From: Campylobacter sp. VBCF_01 NA2 | Lineage (GTDB): Bacteria > Campylobacterota > Campylobacteria > Campylobacterales > Campylobacteraceae | Direction of reading: 5' to 3' | Assembly (NCBI RefSeq): GCF_027797205.1 | Contig: NZ_CP115607.1 | Span: forward strand, 372,001-436,000 | DNA length: 64,000 nucleotides | Shown: positions 36,009 to 45,614 of the stretch, piece after piece | Numbering within the stretch: the first letter of the stretch is position 1 | How the letters are laid out: the number at the start of each line of letters is the position of its first letter | Position numbers and translations under genes: made by a program | Notes under the pieces: generated by a model | What the model was told of the DNA's origin: nothing | Seen by the model: the letters and a program-made list of their open reading frames with translations, nothing else | The model's database searches: none

Positions 36009-36803
36009 ATGGCAAAAATCACTATAAATGACCTTTATAAAATGAAAGAAAACAGCGAAAAAATCGTTATGATCACAGCATACGACGCACTTTTTGCCAA
36101 AATTTTTAACGACCAAGTCGATATGGTGCTAGTAGGCGATAGCCTAAATATGAGCTTTGGCGGACACGATGAGACTATCGGCATAAGTGTCGATGAGATG
36201 ATTTATCACGCAAGGGCTGTCAGGCGCGGTCTAACTCGCCCGTATTTGGTCGTGGATATGCCGTTTTGTTCGTGCGCCACGCCCCAGCTTGCGCTTAAAA
36301 ACTGCGCCAAAGTCTATGAAAAGACAGGTTGCGACGCCGTTAAAATCGAGGGCGGAAAGGACTTTGCCGCTACCGTCGAGCTTCTTAGCAAAAATGGCAT
36401 TGCCGTTATGAGCCACATAGGACTGCGCCCGCAACTTTCTCGCTTTCAGGGTGGTTACAAGGTAAGCGGTCGTGAGAAAAATGCGCTAAATTTGCTTCTT
36501 GATGACGCCAAAGCCGTGCAAGATGCTGGGGCGGTTTTGCTTCTGCTTGAAGGCACGGTCTCTGGCGTGGCAAAAGAAGTTATGAGCGTCGCAAATGTCC
36601 CTGTCATCGGTATCGGCGCAGGTTCATGCGACGGACAGGTGCTAGTGTGGAGCGATATGCTGGGCTTTTTTGACGAATTTAAGCCAAAATTTGTAAAACG
36701 CTACCTGAATGGTGCCGAACTTGTGCGAGAAGCTGTGAAAAACTACGCTAACGATGTAAAAAAAGGCATTTTCCCAAGCGAAGAATTTGAGTATTTGAAG
36801 TAA
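36009..36803 (+). CDS. panB: 3-methyl-2-oxobutanoate hydroxymethyltransferase
   Basis: A 264-residue TIM-barrel enzyme with MITAYDALFAKIF, VLVGDSLNMSFGGHD, DAVKIEGG and MSHIGLRPQ, all standard PanB blocks. It makes ketopantoate for coenzyme A. panC and panD are not adjacent. Length is normal. Confidence 0.96.
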   Translation: MAKITINDLYKMKENSEKIVMITAYDALFAKIFNDQVDMVLVGDSLNMSFGGHDETIGISVDEMIYHARAVRRGLTRPYLVVDMPFCSCATPQLALKNCAKVYEKTGCDAVKIEGGKDFAATVELLSKNGIAVMSHIGLRPQLSRFQGGYKVSGREKNALNLLLDDAKAVQDAGAVLLLLEGTVSGVAKEVMSVANVPVIGIGAGSCDGQVLVWSDMLGFFDEFKPKFVKRYLNGAELVREAVKNYANDVKKGIFPSEEFEYLK

Positions 36804-36861
36804 ATTTAGGCGTTTTATATGAAATTTTATTTGTAAAAAATTTATCAATATAAGGTTTGTT

Positions 36862-39800
36862 TTGAAATATAGTATCGGTAAAGTAATTTCTAAGTCGATT
36901 AAAGAGAGTAAATGGCTTAGCATAGAGTATGTCAATCAATACGGCAAAACAAGCTATTTTTGGTGCGCGGTTTTGGATATCGATGTAGAATACAAAAAAT
37001 TAAAAATCGATATGTTTAATATCGGCGTGTTTAATCATGGCGAAGGAATAGACGCCAAAGGCGGAAATATCTTTTTCGACAAGATAAAAAGAGCCAAGGT
37101 CATCGACGGGACATATTATTCGTGCGAACCGCATTTAATCGATAAAATAGAAAAAAATATCTCGGAACTTGCGTGGCTAGAATTTGATAATTTCGACGAC
37201 AAAATTTTAGAATATTACAGCGAAGCAAAAAAGCTCGATGTCGATCCATGTCAAAATGATTATTCAAATGTCGATGGAATCGATGTTAGAACGCTACTAA
37301 AAAATGAGAAAATTTTACTAAGCGACGAGCAGTTTAAAAGTATCGTAAATGATATTTACGACAAAGAAAAATTTGAGCAACAAAACAAATATTCGCAACT
37401 TGCAATCAATAAATTATCGATTTACGACAATAATAAACTCTATGTGGTTGCGTATTATCCGCTGTTTTTGGATATAAAAGAAAAAAGCTTGATGATTAAT
37501 GGCGAATTAATAATCAATAATAGCTTTTTGATTGACGGAAATAAAAAATCGTTGGCTGAGTATTTGAGCATGAATCCAAGCGAATTTGCTGGATTGTTGC
37601 AGGTTGATTACGAAAATACAAAAGAGCTATTAAGGGAAAATTTAAATAGCAACGAAAAACTAGATGAAAATCCGCTCTTTATGCTCATAACTAGGGAAAT
37701 TCGCATGGATTTCGACCCAGTGTATGAAGGCATAGTGCAAAAGCATAAAAATGGCACTCTCGAACACCCGCTTAAAGCTTTTTTTGGCGAACTCTCCAAG
37801 CGAAATATGGGAAAAACTGAGCCAAATATCGTATTAATGGATAAAAATGTCAATATCGATCAAATAAGAGTGGTTTATAATGCGATGAAAAATCCAGTTA
37901 CCTATGTCCAAGGACCCCCAGGCACAGGCAAAACCACTACGCTGATGAATGTTGTTTTATCATCTTTTTTAAACGATAGAACATGCCTAATTTGCTCGAA
38001 TAACAACCACCCAATCGATGATATTTTGAAAAAATTTAAATTTAAGTATAAGCACAAAGAGATACCATTTCCGATTATTAGGCTTGGAAATCGCGTAGAA
38101 ATCGGCAAATCATTGGATAGGATTAGAATTTTACTAGAAAAAAATGATGAAAATATCAAAATTTATGATGATAGATTAAAAGAAATTGGCGATAAAACTT
38201 CCAAAAGATATAGTGATTTAAAATCTCTACTGGCAAAGTATGAAGAAAAGCAAGAACTGCTCCAATCCAAAGCAGAGCTCGATAAATTTTATGATTTTGT
38301 GATGAATAATGAAAAATCATCAAAAAAACTCAAAGACAAACTTGCAGAGCAAAAAAACACCATTGAGGAAAAATTGCAAAATTTGCCCGATATTAGCAAT
38401 GAAGAAGTTTTGTCAAATGTCAAATTTGTCGGAGATGACTCTGATTTTTTAATGTATTTGTATTTTAGTTCGTTTAAATTCATAAAAAGGCTAAAACAGC
38501 CAAGCTACAAGGATTTAAGAGATATTATCAGCATTGACGATAAAGAAAATCAAATTACCGAATTTACAAAATGGCTAAAACAAAGCGAGAATTTTAAAAA
38601 ATTTCTAAAAATTTTCCCTGTAATTGCATGCACAAATATCGCGTGTTTGAAACTTGGCGACAATGAAGCTTATTTTGATATTTGCATAATGGACGAAGCA
38701 GGACAATGCGATGTCGCAGCCTCGCTTGTGCCGATTTCAAAAGCTAAAAGATTGCTTCTAGTAGGCGATGTAAATCAACTCCAACCCATAACGACGCTAG
38801 ATAACTGTATCAATGATAAATTGATGGAAAAATACGAAGTTCCAAGGCAGTATGATTATTGCGGGAATTCTATTATGAATTTAATGTCGCGTGTCGATGA
38901 AATTTCAACTAAAATTTTACTTAGCTATCATTACAGATGTGGCAAAAAAATAGCTGATTATTCAAACCACAGATATTACGGCGGCAAGCTAAATATCCAA
39001 ACTTCCTTAGGCGAAAATCAATTAGAATATGTAAAAGTGCGAAATAAAGAATTTGCTAGCGAGCGAAATTCATACCTAGCCGAAGCCTTGGCGGTTGTAG
39101 AATATATCAAAGAAAACAAATTAGACGAAAACAGCGTCACCGTAATAACGCCATTTAGAAATCAAGCCCATCTCATACAAAGCGAATTAGCTAAGCAAAA
39201 TTTAAATGTGAAATGTGGGACGATTCACACCGTTCAGGGTTCTGAAAATCAAACCATTATATTTTCCCCCGCAATCGGAGTAAAAAGTTCTCTAAAAACC
39301 TACGAGTGGCTAGCGAATAATAAAGAGTTGATCAATGTAGCAGTTACCAGAGCCAAGGATAAATTGGTTTTAGTAGCCGATGATGAAGCCTTAGAGGCTC
39401 TATCGAATAAAGAAATGGACGATGATATTGCTAGTCTTAGCCATTATGTCAAACAAAACGGAAATATAAGCGTATCGCACTCAAAGGTCAATAAAATCGA
39501 AATCGGTCTCTCAAACAGCTCACGGTGCGAAAAAGAATTTTTTGAAACGATAACTCATTTTTGTAGCGTTTATAAAAAATTTAGTGTTAAGCGAAATCAA
39601 AGCGTTAGCAAGGTGCTAAAATCAATCGATGATGAGGAGCTAAAATCATACTTTACAAAAGCAGAATTTGATCTGGTTTTATACTCAAAAGATGAGTTTG
39701 GTGCCACTAAACCGCGCCTAGCTATCGAGTTAAACGGCGGCGAACACTACATTTCAAAAAGCAAAAGCATAGACAATGATAAAAAGAAAATGCAAATATG

Positions 39801-39936
39801 CCAAAAGTGTGGTATTTCTTATCTTTGCTTGCCAAATTCATACTCTAAATCGTATGAAACTATATCGAATTTAATATTTGCATTAAACGGCGAAAGCGAT
39901 GAAGAGTATAATTTGTTTAGCCAAATAGAGCCGTGA
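36862..39936 (+). CDS. Superfamily 1 helicase fused to a DUF2726/Vsr-like nuclease domain
   Basis: The 1024-residue protein has an N-terminal region of unknown fold (1-330), an Upf1/Dna2-like SF1 helicase, and a C-terminal nuclease-like part. Helicase motifs are GPPGTGKT at 351-358, DEAGQ at 611-615, LSYHYRC near 690, and late VNVAVTRAKDKL-type motif VI. The C-terminal part has FDLVLY with D937 and AIELNGGEHY with E956 and N958, a PD-(D/E)xK-like pattern as in DUF2726/Vsr domains. The start is TTG at 36862. It is AT-rich, has no operon partner, and sits between panB and ruvB. A role in nucleic-acid defence or repair is inferred only. Confidence 0.8.
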   Translation: MKYSIGKVISKSIKESKWLSIEYVNQYGKTSYFWCAVLDIDVEYKKLKIDMFNIGVFNHGEGIDAKGGNIFFDKIKRAKVIDGTYYSCEPHLIDKIEKNISELAWLEFDNFDDKILEYYSEAKKLDVDPCQNDYSNVDGIDVRTLLKNEKILLSDEQFKSIVNDIYDKEKFEQQNKYSQLAINKLSIYDNNKLYVVAYYPLFLDIKEKSLMINGELIINNSFLIDGNKKSLAEYLSMNPSEFAGLLQVDYENTKELLRENLNSNEKLDENPLFMLITREIRMDFDPVYEGIVQKHKNGTLEHPLKAFFGELSKRNMGKTEPNIVLMDKNVNIDQIRVVYNAMKNPVTYVQGPPGTGKTTTLMNVVLSSFLNDRTCLICSNNNHPIDDILKKFKFKYKHKEIPFPIIRLGNRVEIGKSLDRIRILLEKNDENIKIYDDRLKEIGDKTSKRYSDLKSLLAKYEEKQELLQSKAELDKFYDFVMNNEKSSKKLKDKLAEQKNTIEEKLQNLPDISNEEVLSNVKFVGDDSDFLMYLYFSSFKFIKRLKQPSYKDLRDIISIDDKENQITEFTKWLKQSENFKKFLKIFPVIACTNIACLKLGDNEAYFDICIMDEAGQCDVAASLVPISKAKRLLLVGDVNQLQPITTLDNCINDKLMEKYEVPRQYDYCGNSIMNLMSRVDEISTKILLSYHYRCGKKIADYSNHRYYGGKLNIQTSLGENQLEYVKVRNKEFASERNSYLAEALAVVEYIKENKLDENSVTVITPFRNQAHLIQSELAKQNLNVKCGTIHTVQGSENQTIIFSPAIGVKSSLKTYEWLANNKELINVAVTRAKDKLVLVADDEALEALSNKEMDDDIASLSHYVKQNGNISVSHSKVNKIEIGLSNSSRCEKEFFETITHFCSVYKKFSVKRNQSVSKVLKSIDDEELKSYFTKAEFDLVLYSKDEFGATKPRLAIELNGGEHYISKSKSIDNDKKKMQICQKCGISYLCLPNSYSKSYETISNLIFALNGESDEEYNLFSQIEP

Positions 39937-40002
39937 AATTTAAAATTTCAATTTAATTAAAATTTCGCTAAACTACGCATTTATTTTAAATTTGAGAAAA
40001 TC

Positions 40003-41016
40003 ATGGACAGAATCGTAGAAATAGAAAAATTAAAACTAGATGAAGCGTCGGAAATTTCGCTAAGACCGGCGAATTTCGAGGATTATATCGGGCAAGAAAA
40101 AATCAAATCGAACCTAAACATAGCAATCACGGCCGCCAAAAAGCGTGCCGAGTGCCTAGATCATGTGCTGTTTTATGGGCCACCAGGGCTTGGCAAGACC
40201 ACGCTTGCGCACATTATCGCCACGCAAATGGGAGCCAATATCAAAGTAACCGCCGCTCCGATGATAGAAAAAAGCGGTGATTTAGCCGCGATTTTGACAA
40301 ATCTCGAAGAGGGCGATGTGCTTTTTATCGATGAAATTCACCGCCTCTCCCCTGCAATCGAAGAAGTTTTGTATTCTGCGATGGAGGATTTCCGCCTCGA
40401 TATCATCATCGGCTCAGGCCCAGCGGCGCAAACCATTAAAATCGATATTCCACACTTTACACTCATCGGTGCGACCACGCGTGCAGGCATGATTTCTGCG
40501 CCACTTCGCGATCGCTTTGGTATGCAGTTTCGCTTGCAGTTTTACACCACCGAAGAGCTTGCCAAAATCGTAAAAATCGCCTCAATCAAACTCGAAAAAG
40601 AGTGCGAAAAAGACGCTAGTAGCGAGATTGCGCGTCGTAGTCGTGGCACGCCACGCATCGCGCTTCGGCTTTTGAAACGCATAAGAGATTTTGCCGAGGT
40701 CAAAGACGAGAAAATCATCACCAAAGAGCGCGCAAACGAGGGTTTGGACGCGCTTGGGGTCAATGAGCTTGGATTTGATGAGATGGATTTGCGATACCTT
40801 GCGATTTTGGGCGAAGCGGGCAAGAGAGCCATGGGGCTAAGCACCATCGCAGCGGCACTTAGCGAAGACGAGGGCACGATCGAAGATGTCATCGAGCCGT
40901 ATTTACTCGCAAACGGCTATATCGAAAAGACAGCCAAAGGGCGCATTATGAGCGTGCGCGCAAAATCAGCCCTAGGATACGAAACCAGCCCCGATGAGCG
41001 GGGGCTTTTTGATTAA
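40003..41016 (+). CDS. ruvB: Holliday junction branch migration helicase RuvB
   Basis: A 337-residue AAA+ motor: Walker [10 protein letters not shown] at 59-67, Walker B DEIHR near 112, sensor [18 protein letters not shown], and a winged helix at the end. It drives branch migration with RuvA. The last 86 bases of this gene are present again, with about four changes, at 43005-43090. Confidence 0.97.
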   Translation: MDRIVEIEKLKLDEASEISLRPANFEDYIGQEKIKSNLNIAITAAKKRAECLDHVLFYGPPGLGKTTLAHIIATQMGANIKVTAAPMIEKSGDLAAILTNLEEGDVLFIDEIHRLSPAIEEVLYSAMEDFRLDIIIGSGPAAQTIKIDIPHFTLIGATTRAGMISAPLRDRFGMQFRLQFYTTEELAKIVKIASIKLEKECEKDASSEIARRSRGTPRIALRLLKRIRDFAEVKDEKIITKERANEGLDALGVNELGFDEMDLRYLAILGEAGKRAMGLSTIAAALSEDEGTIEDVIEPYLLANGYIEKTAKGRIMSVRAKSALGYETSPDERGLFD

Positions 41017-41100
41017 ATTTAAAATCCGAATAAATTTAATAAATAGTATTTTGTAAGTTACACACGGCGAAATATTGTAATTTTGGTAAAAGGAGAGAGA

Positions 41101-41304
41101 TTGAAAGATTTAAATTTTATAAATTTACGAGTAAATTCACTTAATTTTTTCGTGCTTTTTGCGCTTTCGTATATGCTATTTGTATCACTTGCGTATGTCC
41201 TAGCTAAGGGTATGCCAGTCGCAATAAATATAGTTAAATTTTTCTTTATAGATATGATTTTTGTGAGTGCTTTCATCGCCATTGGGGGGGCTTTGGCGCG
41301 ATGA
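41101..41304 (+). CDS. Out-of-frame N-terminal part of the phosphoethanolamine-transferase-like gene
   Basis: A TTG start at 41101 directly behind AGGAGAGAGA opens a 67-residue frame with two membrane helices (NFFVLFALSYMLFVSLAYVLA and VKFFFIDMIFVSAFIAIGG). It runs through a G7 tract (41284-41290) and stops at 41304. Loss of one G would join it to the next frame without a break, giving about 581 residues. The good ribosome site here, and its lack at 41267, suggest that this is the true beginning. Confidence 0.6.
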   Translation: MKDLNFINLRVNSLNFFVLFALSYMLFVSLAYVLAKGMPVAINIVKFFFIDMIFVSAFIAIGGALAR

Positions 41305-42847
41305 AAGGGCGTTTTTTAAGAAATTTTGCTTTATCTTTTTACTCATAAGCATTCCGCTGTTTTTAAATTTTACCACACCTTCTTTGCTAATAAATCGTAG
41401 TCCTAGTCTAAATTTCGCTTTTTTCGCTGTTTTGGCATTTGTTTTACTTATAGTTTTTAGATTGATTAAATTTAAAATAGTGCGAATTTTGCTCTTTGTT
41501 TTGATGATAATTCCTAGTGCATTTTATCTAGTGTATTTTTCGCAAACAGGTGGACTTTTTAACGAATACTCGCTTATAGCGATACTCCAAAGCGAACCAG
41601 GCGAAGCCATAGAATACCTAAACACGAAATTTAACCTTTATTTGCCCTTAATCATTGCTTTTTTTATTTTGTCGTATTTTGTCATTTTTTCTAAATTTGA
41701 GCGATTAAATTTCGTTAAATTTGATTTCGGCGCAGTATTAAAAGTGGCTATATGCGCGCTTTTGGTATTTGATATTTTTACTAAATTTAATTTTAGAAAA
41801 ATGCAAATTTATGCCATATCGTTAGATAAGGCAAATGAATTTTTGCAAAGCCTAGACAAATTTAAGCAAAACGAAAACGAGCGAATTAGTGGCGTAAAAA
41901 ATTTAAAATTTAGCGATGAAAAGGCTCTTTATGTCCTTGTCATCGGCGAAAGCCAAAACAAAAATCACATGAGCGTGTATGGTTACAAGCACGATACTAC
42001 GCCATTTTTGCGCGAATTTGCAAAGCAAGGCAACTCGGTATTTTTCACAAATGCCTTTTCAAATCACAGCTTTACAATTCATGTGCTTTATCAGTTTATG
42101 ACAGCGCGAAATCAATACAATGAAATCCCGCAAGAAAAGGCTATTAGCCTAATAGAACTGGCAAAAATGGCAAATTTTGAAACTATATATATCTCAAATC
42201 AAGCAAAACACGGCATTTATGGCTCGCCACTTTCTATGCTTTTTGCTAGCGCAAATCAAAAATTTTGGCTCACTGCGCTAGGCACAGATAGATTTCATCG
42301 CCCAGAAGAGCCGTATGATGAGAAAATTTTGCCAAAAATCGATGAGATGAAATTCGGGGATAAAACACTTCTTATCTTGCACCTTATGGGCGCACACTGG
42401 AAATACGAAGCAAGGTATCCAAAAGATTTTGTAAAATTTGAATCAAAATACGACAATGCGGTATTTTATAATGATTTCATAGTGCAAAAAATTTACGAAA
42501 AAGTGCGCAAAATGCCGAATTTCAAGGCGCTTGTGTATTGCGCTGATCACGGCGAGGATATGCTTTATCAGCACGATAGCTCAAATTTTACTATGGATAT
42601 GGCGCAAATCCCGTTTTTTGCGTATTTTAGCGATGATTGGATAGCTTTAAATTCGCAAAAATTTGCACAAATCAAAGCCAATGCAAACGAGTATTTTACA
42701 AATGATTTGATATTTAATTTCATAAGTGGCATTATGGGGATAAAATCATCAGTCGATGAGCCGTATAATGATATTTCCGGCGAATTTTACGACGCAAATA
42801 AAAGCCGTTTTAAAACGCTTCATGGAAAAAGAAAAATTTTAGAATAG
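41267..42847 (+). CDS. Phosphoethanolamine transferase-like membrane sulfatase-fold enzyme (EptA/EptC type)
   Basis: The open frame codes for 526 residues: several membrane helices up to about residue 170 and then an alkaline-phosphatase-fold domain. Metal and catalytic features of EptA-type enzymes are present: Glu in VIGESQNKNH, a candidate nucleophile Thr in SNHSFTIHVL, His in HLMGAHWKYEARYP, and Asp-His in CADHGEDM. Such enzymes add phosphoethanolamine to lipid A, or to flagellar or other surface groups. The first codons read through the G7 tract in another frame than the ribosome-site-bearing start at 41101, so the gene may be phase-off. Confidence 0.78.
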   Translation: MLSSPLGGLWRDERAFFKKFCFIFLLISIPLFLNFTTPSLLINRSPSLNFAFFAVLAFVLLIVFRLIKFKIVRILLFVLMIIPSAFYLVYFSQTGGLFNEYSLIAILQSEPGEAIEYLNTKFNLYLPLIIAFFILSYFVIFSKFERLNFVKFDFGAVLKVAICALLVFDIFTKFNFRKMQIYAISLDKANEFLQSLDKFKQNENERISGVKNLKFSDEKALYVLVIGESQNKNHMSVYGYKHDTTPFLREFAKQGNSVFFTNAFSNHSFTIHVLYQFMTARNQYNEIPQEKAISLIELAKMANFETIYISNQAKHGIYGSPLSMLFASANQKFWLTALGTDRFHRPEEPYDEKILPKIDEMKFGDKTLLILHLMGAHWKYEARYPKDFVKFESKYDNAVFYNDFIVQKIYEKVRKMPNFKALVYCADHGEDMLYQHDSSNFTMDMAQIPFFAYFSDDWIALNSQKFAQIKANANEYFTNDLIFNFISGIMGIKSSVDEPYNDISGEFYDANKSRFKTLHGKRKILE

Positions 42848-42905
42848 TTTTAAATTTTGCATAAAAATATTATAATGTTTTTTAAATTAATTTAAAAGGC
42901 AAATT

Positions 42906-43090
42906 ATGAAATTTATAAATTTTTGCGTTTTGGCGATACTGGGCGCAGTGTTTTTGGGTTGCGAAAGCAAAAAAGCGTGGATTATTACAGGGCAAATTTA
43001 AGCGCAGCCAAAGGCCGCATTATGAGCGTGCGCGCAAAATCAGTCCTAGGATACGAAACCAGCCCCGATGAACGGGGACTTTTTGATTAA
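42906..43090 (+). pseudogene. Chimeric pseudogene: lipoprotein 5' part joined to ruvB 3' end
   Basis: Bases 42906-43014 match the start of the EexN-like lipoprotein gene at 45615 (ATGAAATTTATAAA, lipobox LGC, and the DYYRANLSAAK-coding stretch) with a one-base loss that ends the frame after 31 residues. From 43005 to 43090 the sequence matches the last 86 bases of ruvB (40931-41016). The two parts meet in CAGCCAAAG, a word common to both parents. Confidence 0.85.
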
Positions 43091-43143
43091 ATTACGTTAA
43101 ATTTGCAAAATTTAACGCAAAATTTTGCAAATTTTAAAAAATT

Positions 43144-43794
43144 TCAAATATCAAAATTCAGGCGAAATTCGTTTTTATCATAGCTTATTAGTCCGTCTTT
43201 CGCCATTTTGCTAAGTTCGTTTGACATAGCGCTTCGATCCACACCTAGATAATCAGCCAGCCCCTGCCTAGAAAACGGCACACAAAAGCTGGTGCTTGCG
43301 TTTTTGAGTGCTTGCTCACCAAAATAAGAAAGCAATCTCTCTCGTATAGTCTTGGGCGCAGTGTGCATCATGCGGGCTGAGAGATTTAGGTTTTTGTTGC
43401 TTGAAATTTTAAACAGATTATAGATGATTTTGTGATGAAATGGGCAATTTTTGGCACAAGAAGTTAGAATTTTGCGCAAATTTAAAAATAAAATTTCACT
43501 TGGCTCTGCGCTTACAACATCGCATTCTAGGGGTTTTGCGCTTATGGCGTAGTTTGCAGCAAATATATCGCCTCTGGTAATACGCCCAAAAATATTGCTA
43601 TTTCCGCGCAAGAAATTTACGACAATATCCACGCTCCCGCTTAGCACGAGCCCGATTTTTGTAGTGCTGTCCCCACAGCGAAAGATTATCTCATCTTTGG
43701 CGAATTTCGCCCTTTGTGCTTCCAAGCAAGGGAGCAAATCTGCAATCTCATCTTCGCTTATGCCGTTAAAAAGTATGGTTTTGGATAAATTCAT
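43144..43794 (-). CDS. Crp/Fnr family regulator, probable control of hcp
   Basis: The 216-residue protein has a cNMP-type sensor domain (ISEDEIADLLPCL, KDEIIFRCGD) and a C-terminal winged helix (FSRQGLADYLGVDRSAMSNELSKM). It is divergent from hcp with 90 bp between, which recalls the HcpR/NssR-type pairing that senses nitrosative stress. Cysteines 162, 164 type clusters of Fnr are not seen in the N-terminus. The palindrome at 43810-43823 lies just upstream of its start and may also serve for autoregulation. Confidence 0.85.
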   Translation of the reverse strand: MNLSKTILFNGISEDEIADLLPCLEAQRAKFAKDEIIFRCGDSTTKIGLVLSGSVDIVVNFLRGNSNIFGRITRGDIFAANYAISAKPLECDVVSAEPSEILFLNLRKILTSCAKNCPFHHKIIYNLFKISSNKNLNLSARMMHTAPKTIRERLLSYFGEQALKNASTSFCVPFSRQGLADYLGVDRSAMSNELSKMAKDGLISYDKNEFRLNFDI

Positions 43795-43809
43795 AAATTT
43801 TGCCTTTTT

Positions 43810-43823
43810 GTTGTTATAACAAC
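43810..43823. promoter_or_regulatory. Operator between the Crp/Fnr regulator and hcp
   Basis: GTTGTTATAACAAC is a perfect 14-bp palindrome. Its centre lies about 41.5 bp before the expected hcp start, judged from the TATAAT at 43846-43851, the normal place for class II activation by Crp/Fnr proteins. For the divergent regulator it lies in the 5' leader, as in autorepression. Confidence 0.65.
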
Positions 43824-43845
43824 AGAAATTAATTTTGCATTATAT

Positions 43846-43851
43846 TATAAT
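43846..43851 (+). promoter_or_regulatory. -10 element of hcp
   Basis: TATAAT, 33 bases before the hcp ATG at 43885, which is preceded by AAAGGAG. Confidence 0.6.
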
Positions 43852-43884
43852 GCGCCTTGAATTTCAAATTTCAAAGGAGAAATT

Positions 43885-45516
43885 ATGGAAAATATGTTTT
43901 GTTTCCAATGCCAAGAGACGGCTAAAAACACAGGCTGTACGATTAGTGGCGTATGTGGCAAAAAACCAGAAGTTGCAGCTATGCAAGATTTGTTAGTTTA
44001 TGTTACAAAAGGGCTTTCAAGCGTAGCTTGTGCGCTAAGGGCGCAGGGTAAAAGCGTAGCAAAAGAGGTAAATCACAGAGTAACGATGAATTTATTCGTA
44101 ACTATTACAAACGCAAATTTCGATAATCCTGCGATTATCGCAATTATCAAAAAAACCCTAGAAATGAAAAAATCGCTTATCGCAAATTTAGGCGATTGTT
44201 CAAATTTGCCAAGCTTTGCCCTTTGGGAGGGAGAAGAAAGCGAATTTGCACAAAAAGCAAGAGAAGTCGGAGTTTTAAGCACGGCTGATGAGGACAAACG
44301 AAGCCTAAGAGAGCTTACCACTTATGGATTGAAGGGGCTTGCTGCGTATATGAAACACGCAAATGCCCTAAATAAGGAAGATGAGAGCATTGATATTTTC
44401 ATCCAAGAGGCTTTGGCAAAAACCCTTAATGATAGCCTAAGCATTGATGATTTAATCGCTCTTGCCATGGAGACTGGCAAATTTGGCGTATCTGGTATGG
44501 CTTTGCTAGATAGCGCAAATACAGGCGCTTACGGCAATCCTGAGATTAGCGAAGTAAATATCGGCGTAGGGAAAAATCCCGGAATTTTAATTTCAGGGCA
44601 TGATTTGCGCGATTTAGAAATGCTATTGGAGCAGACACAAGGCAGTGGCGTAGATGTCTATACACACTCTGAAATGCTTCCAGCCCACTACTATCCGTTT
44701 TTCAAAAAATATCCGAATTTCATCGGAAATTACGGTAATGCGTGGTGGAAGCAAAAAGAGGAATTTGAGAAATTTAATGGTCCGATTTTAATGACGACAA
44801 ACTGCGTCATAATCCCGCCAGAGAGCTACAAACACAGACTTTGGACGACAGGTGCTGTGGGCGTGGAGGGTTGCTTGCACATTAAGGGCGAACACGGCGA
44901 AAATAAGGATTTTGGCGCCATAATCGAGCAGGCCAAAACCTGCGCCCCACCGACACAAATCGAAAGTGGTAAAATCGTAGGCGGTTTTGCTCACGCACAG
45001 GTTTTCGCCCTAGCTGATAAGGTCGTAGAAGCTGTAAAATCGGGCGCAATCCGTAAATTTGTCGTCATGGCTGGGTGCGACGGACGGGCGAAATCTAGGG
45101 AGTATTACACTGAGTTTGCAAAAGCTTTGCCAAAAGATACTGTGATTTTAACCGCAGGTTGTGCGAAATACAAATACAATAAGTTAAATCTCGGCGATAT
45201 AGGTGGAATTCCGCGAGTGCTAGATGCAGGACAATGCAATGATTCTTATTCGCTAGCATTAATTGCGCTTAAATTAAAAGAAATTTTCGGTCTAAATGAT
45301 ATAAATGAACTTCCACTAGCATTTAATATCGCTTGGTATGAGCAAAAGGCGGTTATCGTGCTTTTAGCGCTTTTATATCTTGGCGTGAAAAATATCCACC
45401 TTGGACCTACACTTCCAGCGTTTTTATCGCCAAATGTAGCAAAGGTATTGGTCGAAAACTTCGGCATTGCGGGCATTAGCTCGGTTGAGGCCGATATGAG
45501 ATTGCTTGTTGGATAA
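43885..45516 (+). CDS. hcp: Hybrid cluster protein (hydroxylamine reductase/NO detoxification)
   Basis: A 543-residue Hcp. The N-terminal cluster cysteines are C6, C9, C18 and C24 (CX2CX8CX5C, the anaerobe type). Ligands of the hybrid 4Fe-2O-2S cluster are found later in [27 protein letters not shown] and QCNDSYS. Hcp reduces nitric oxide or hydroxylamine and protects against nitrosative stress. The divergent regulator and operator upstream indicate inducible control. Confidence 0.96.
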   Translation: MENMFCFQCQETAKNTGCTISGVCGKKPEVAAMQDLLVYVTKGLSSVACALRAQGKSVAKEVNHRVTMNLFVTITNANFDNPAIIAIIKKTLEMKKSLIANLGDCSNLPSFALWEGEESEFAQKAREVGVLSTADEDKRSLRELTTYGLKGLAAYMKHANALNKEDESIDIFIQEALAKTLNDSLSIDDLIALAMETGKFGVSGMALLDSANTGAYGNPEISEVNIGVGKNPGILISGHDLRDLEMLLEQTQGSGVDVYTHSEMLPAHYYPFFKKYPNFIGNYGNAWWKQKEEFEKFNGPILMTTNCVIIPPESYKHRLWTTGAVGVEGCLHIKGEHGENKDFGAIIEQAKTCAPPTQIESGKIVGGFAHAQVFALADKVVEAVKSGAIRKFVVMAGCDGRAKSREYYTEFAKALPKDTVILTAGCAKYKYNKLNLGDIGGIPRVLDAGQCNDSYSLALIALKLKEIFGLNDINELPLAFNIAWYEQKAVIVLLALLYLGVKNIHLGPTLPAFLSPNVAKVLVENFGIAGISSVEADMRLLVG

Positions 45517-45538
45517 ATAATAATAGTTCTCCTTTTAT

Positions 45539-45564
45539 GCTCGCCGTTTTGGCGAGCAAATTTT
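45539..45564 (+). terminator. Terminator-like hairpin after hcp
   Basis: GCTCGCC at 45539-45545 pairs with GGCGAGC at 45551-45557, followed by AAATTTT. Confidence 0.65.
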
Positions 45565-45614
45565 AACCCCAAATTCGCTATAATCTTTCTTCAAATTTCA
45601 CAAAAAGGCTAAAA

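Noticed and set aside
36862-41016. Helicase-nuclease and ruvB as one repair operon
   Set aside because: They are 66 bp apart, but ruvB is conserved and the helicase gene differs in base use; no sign of coupling was seen.
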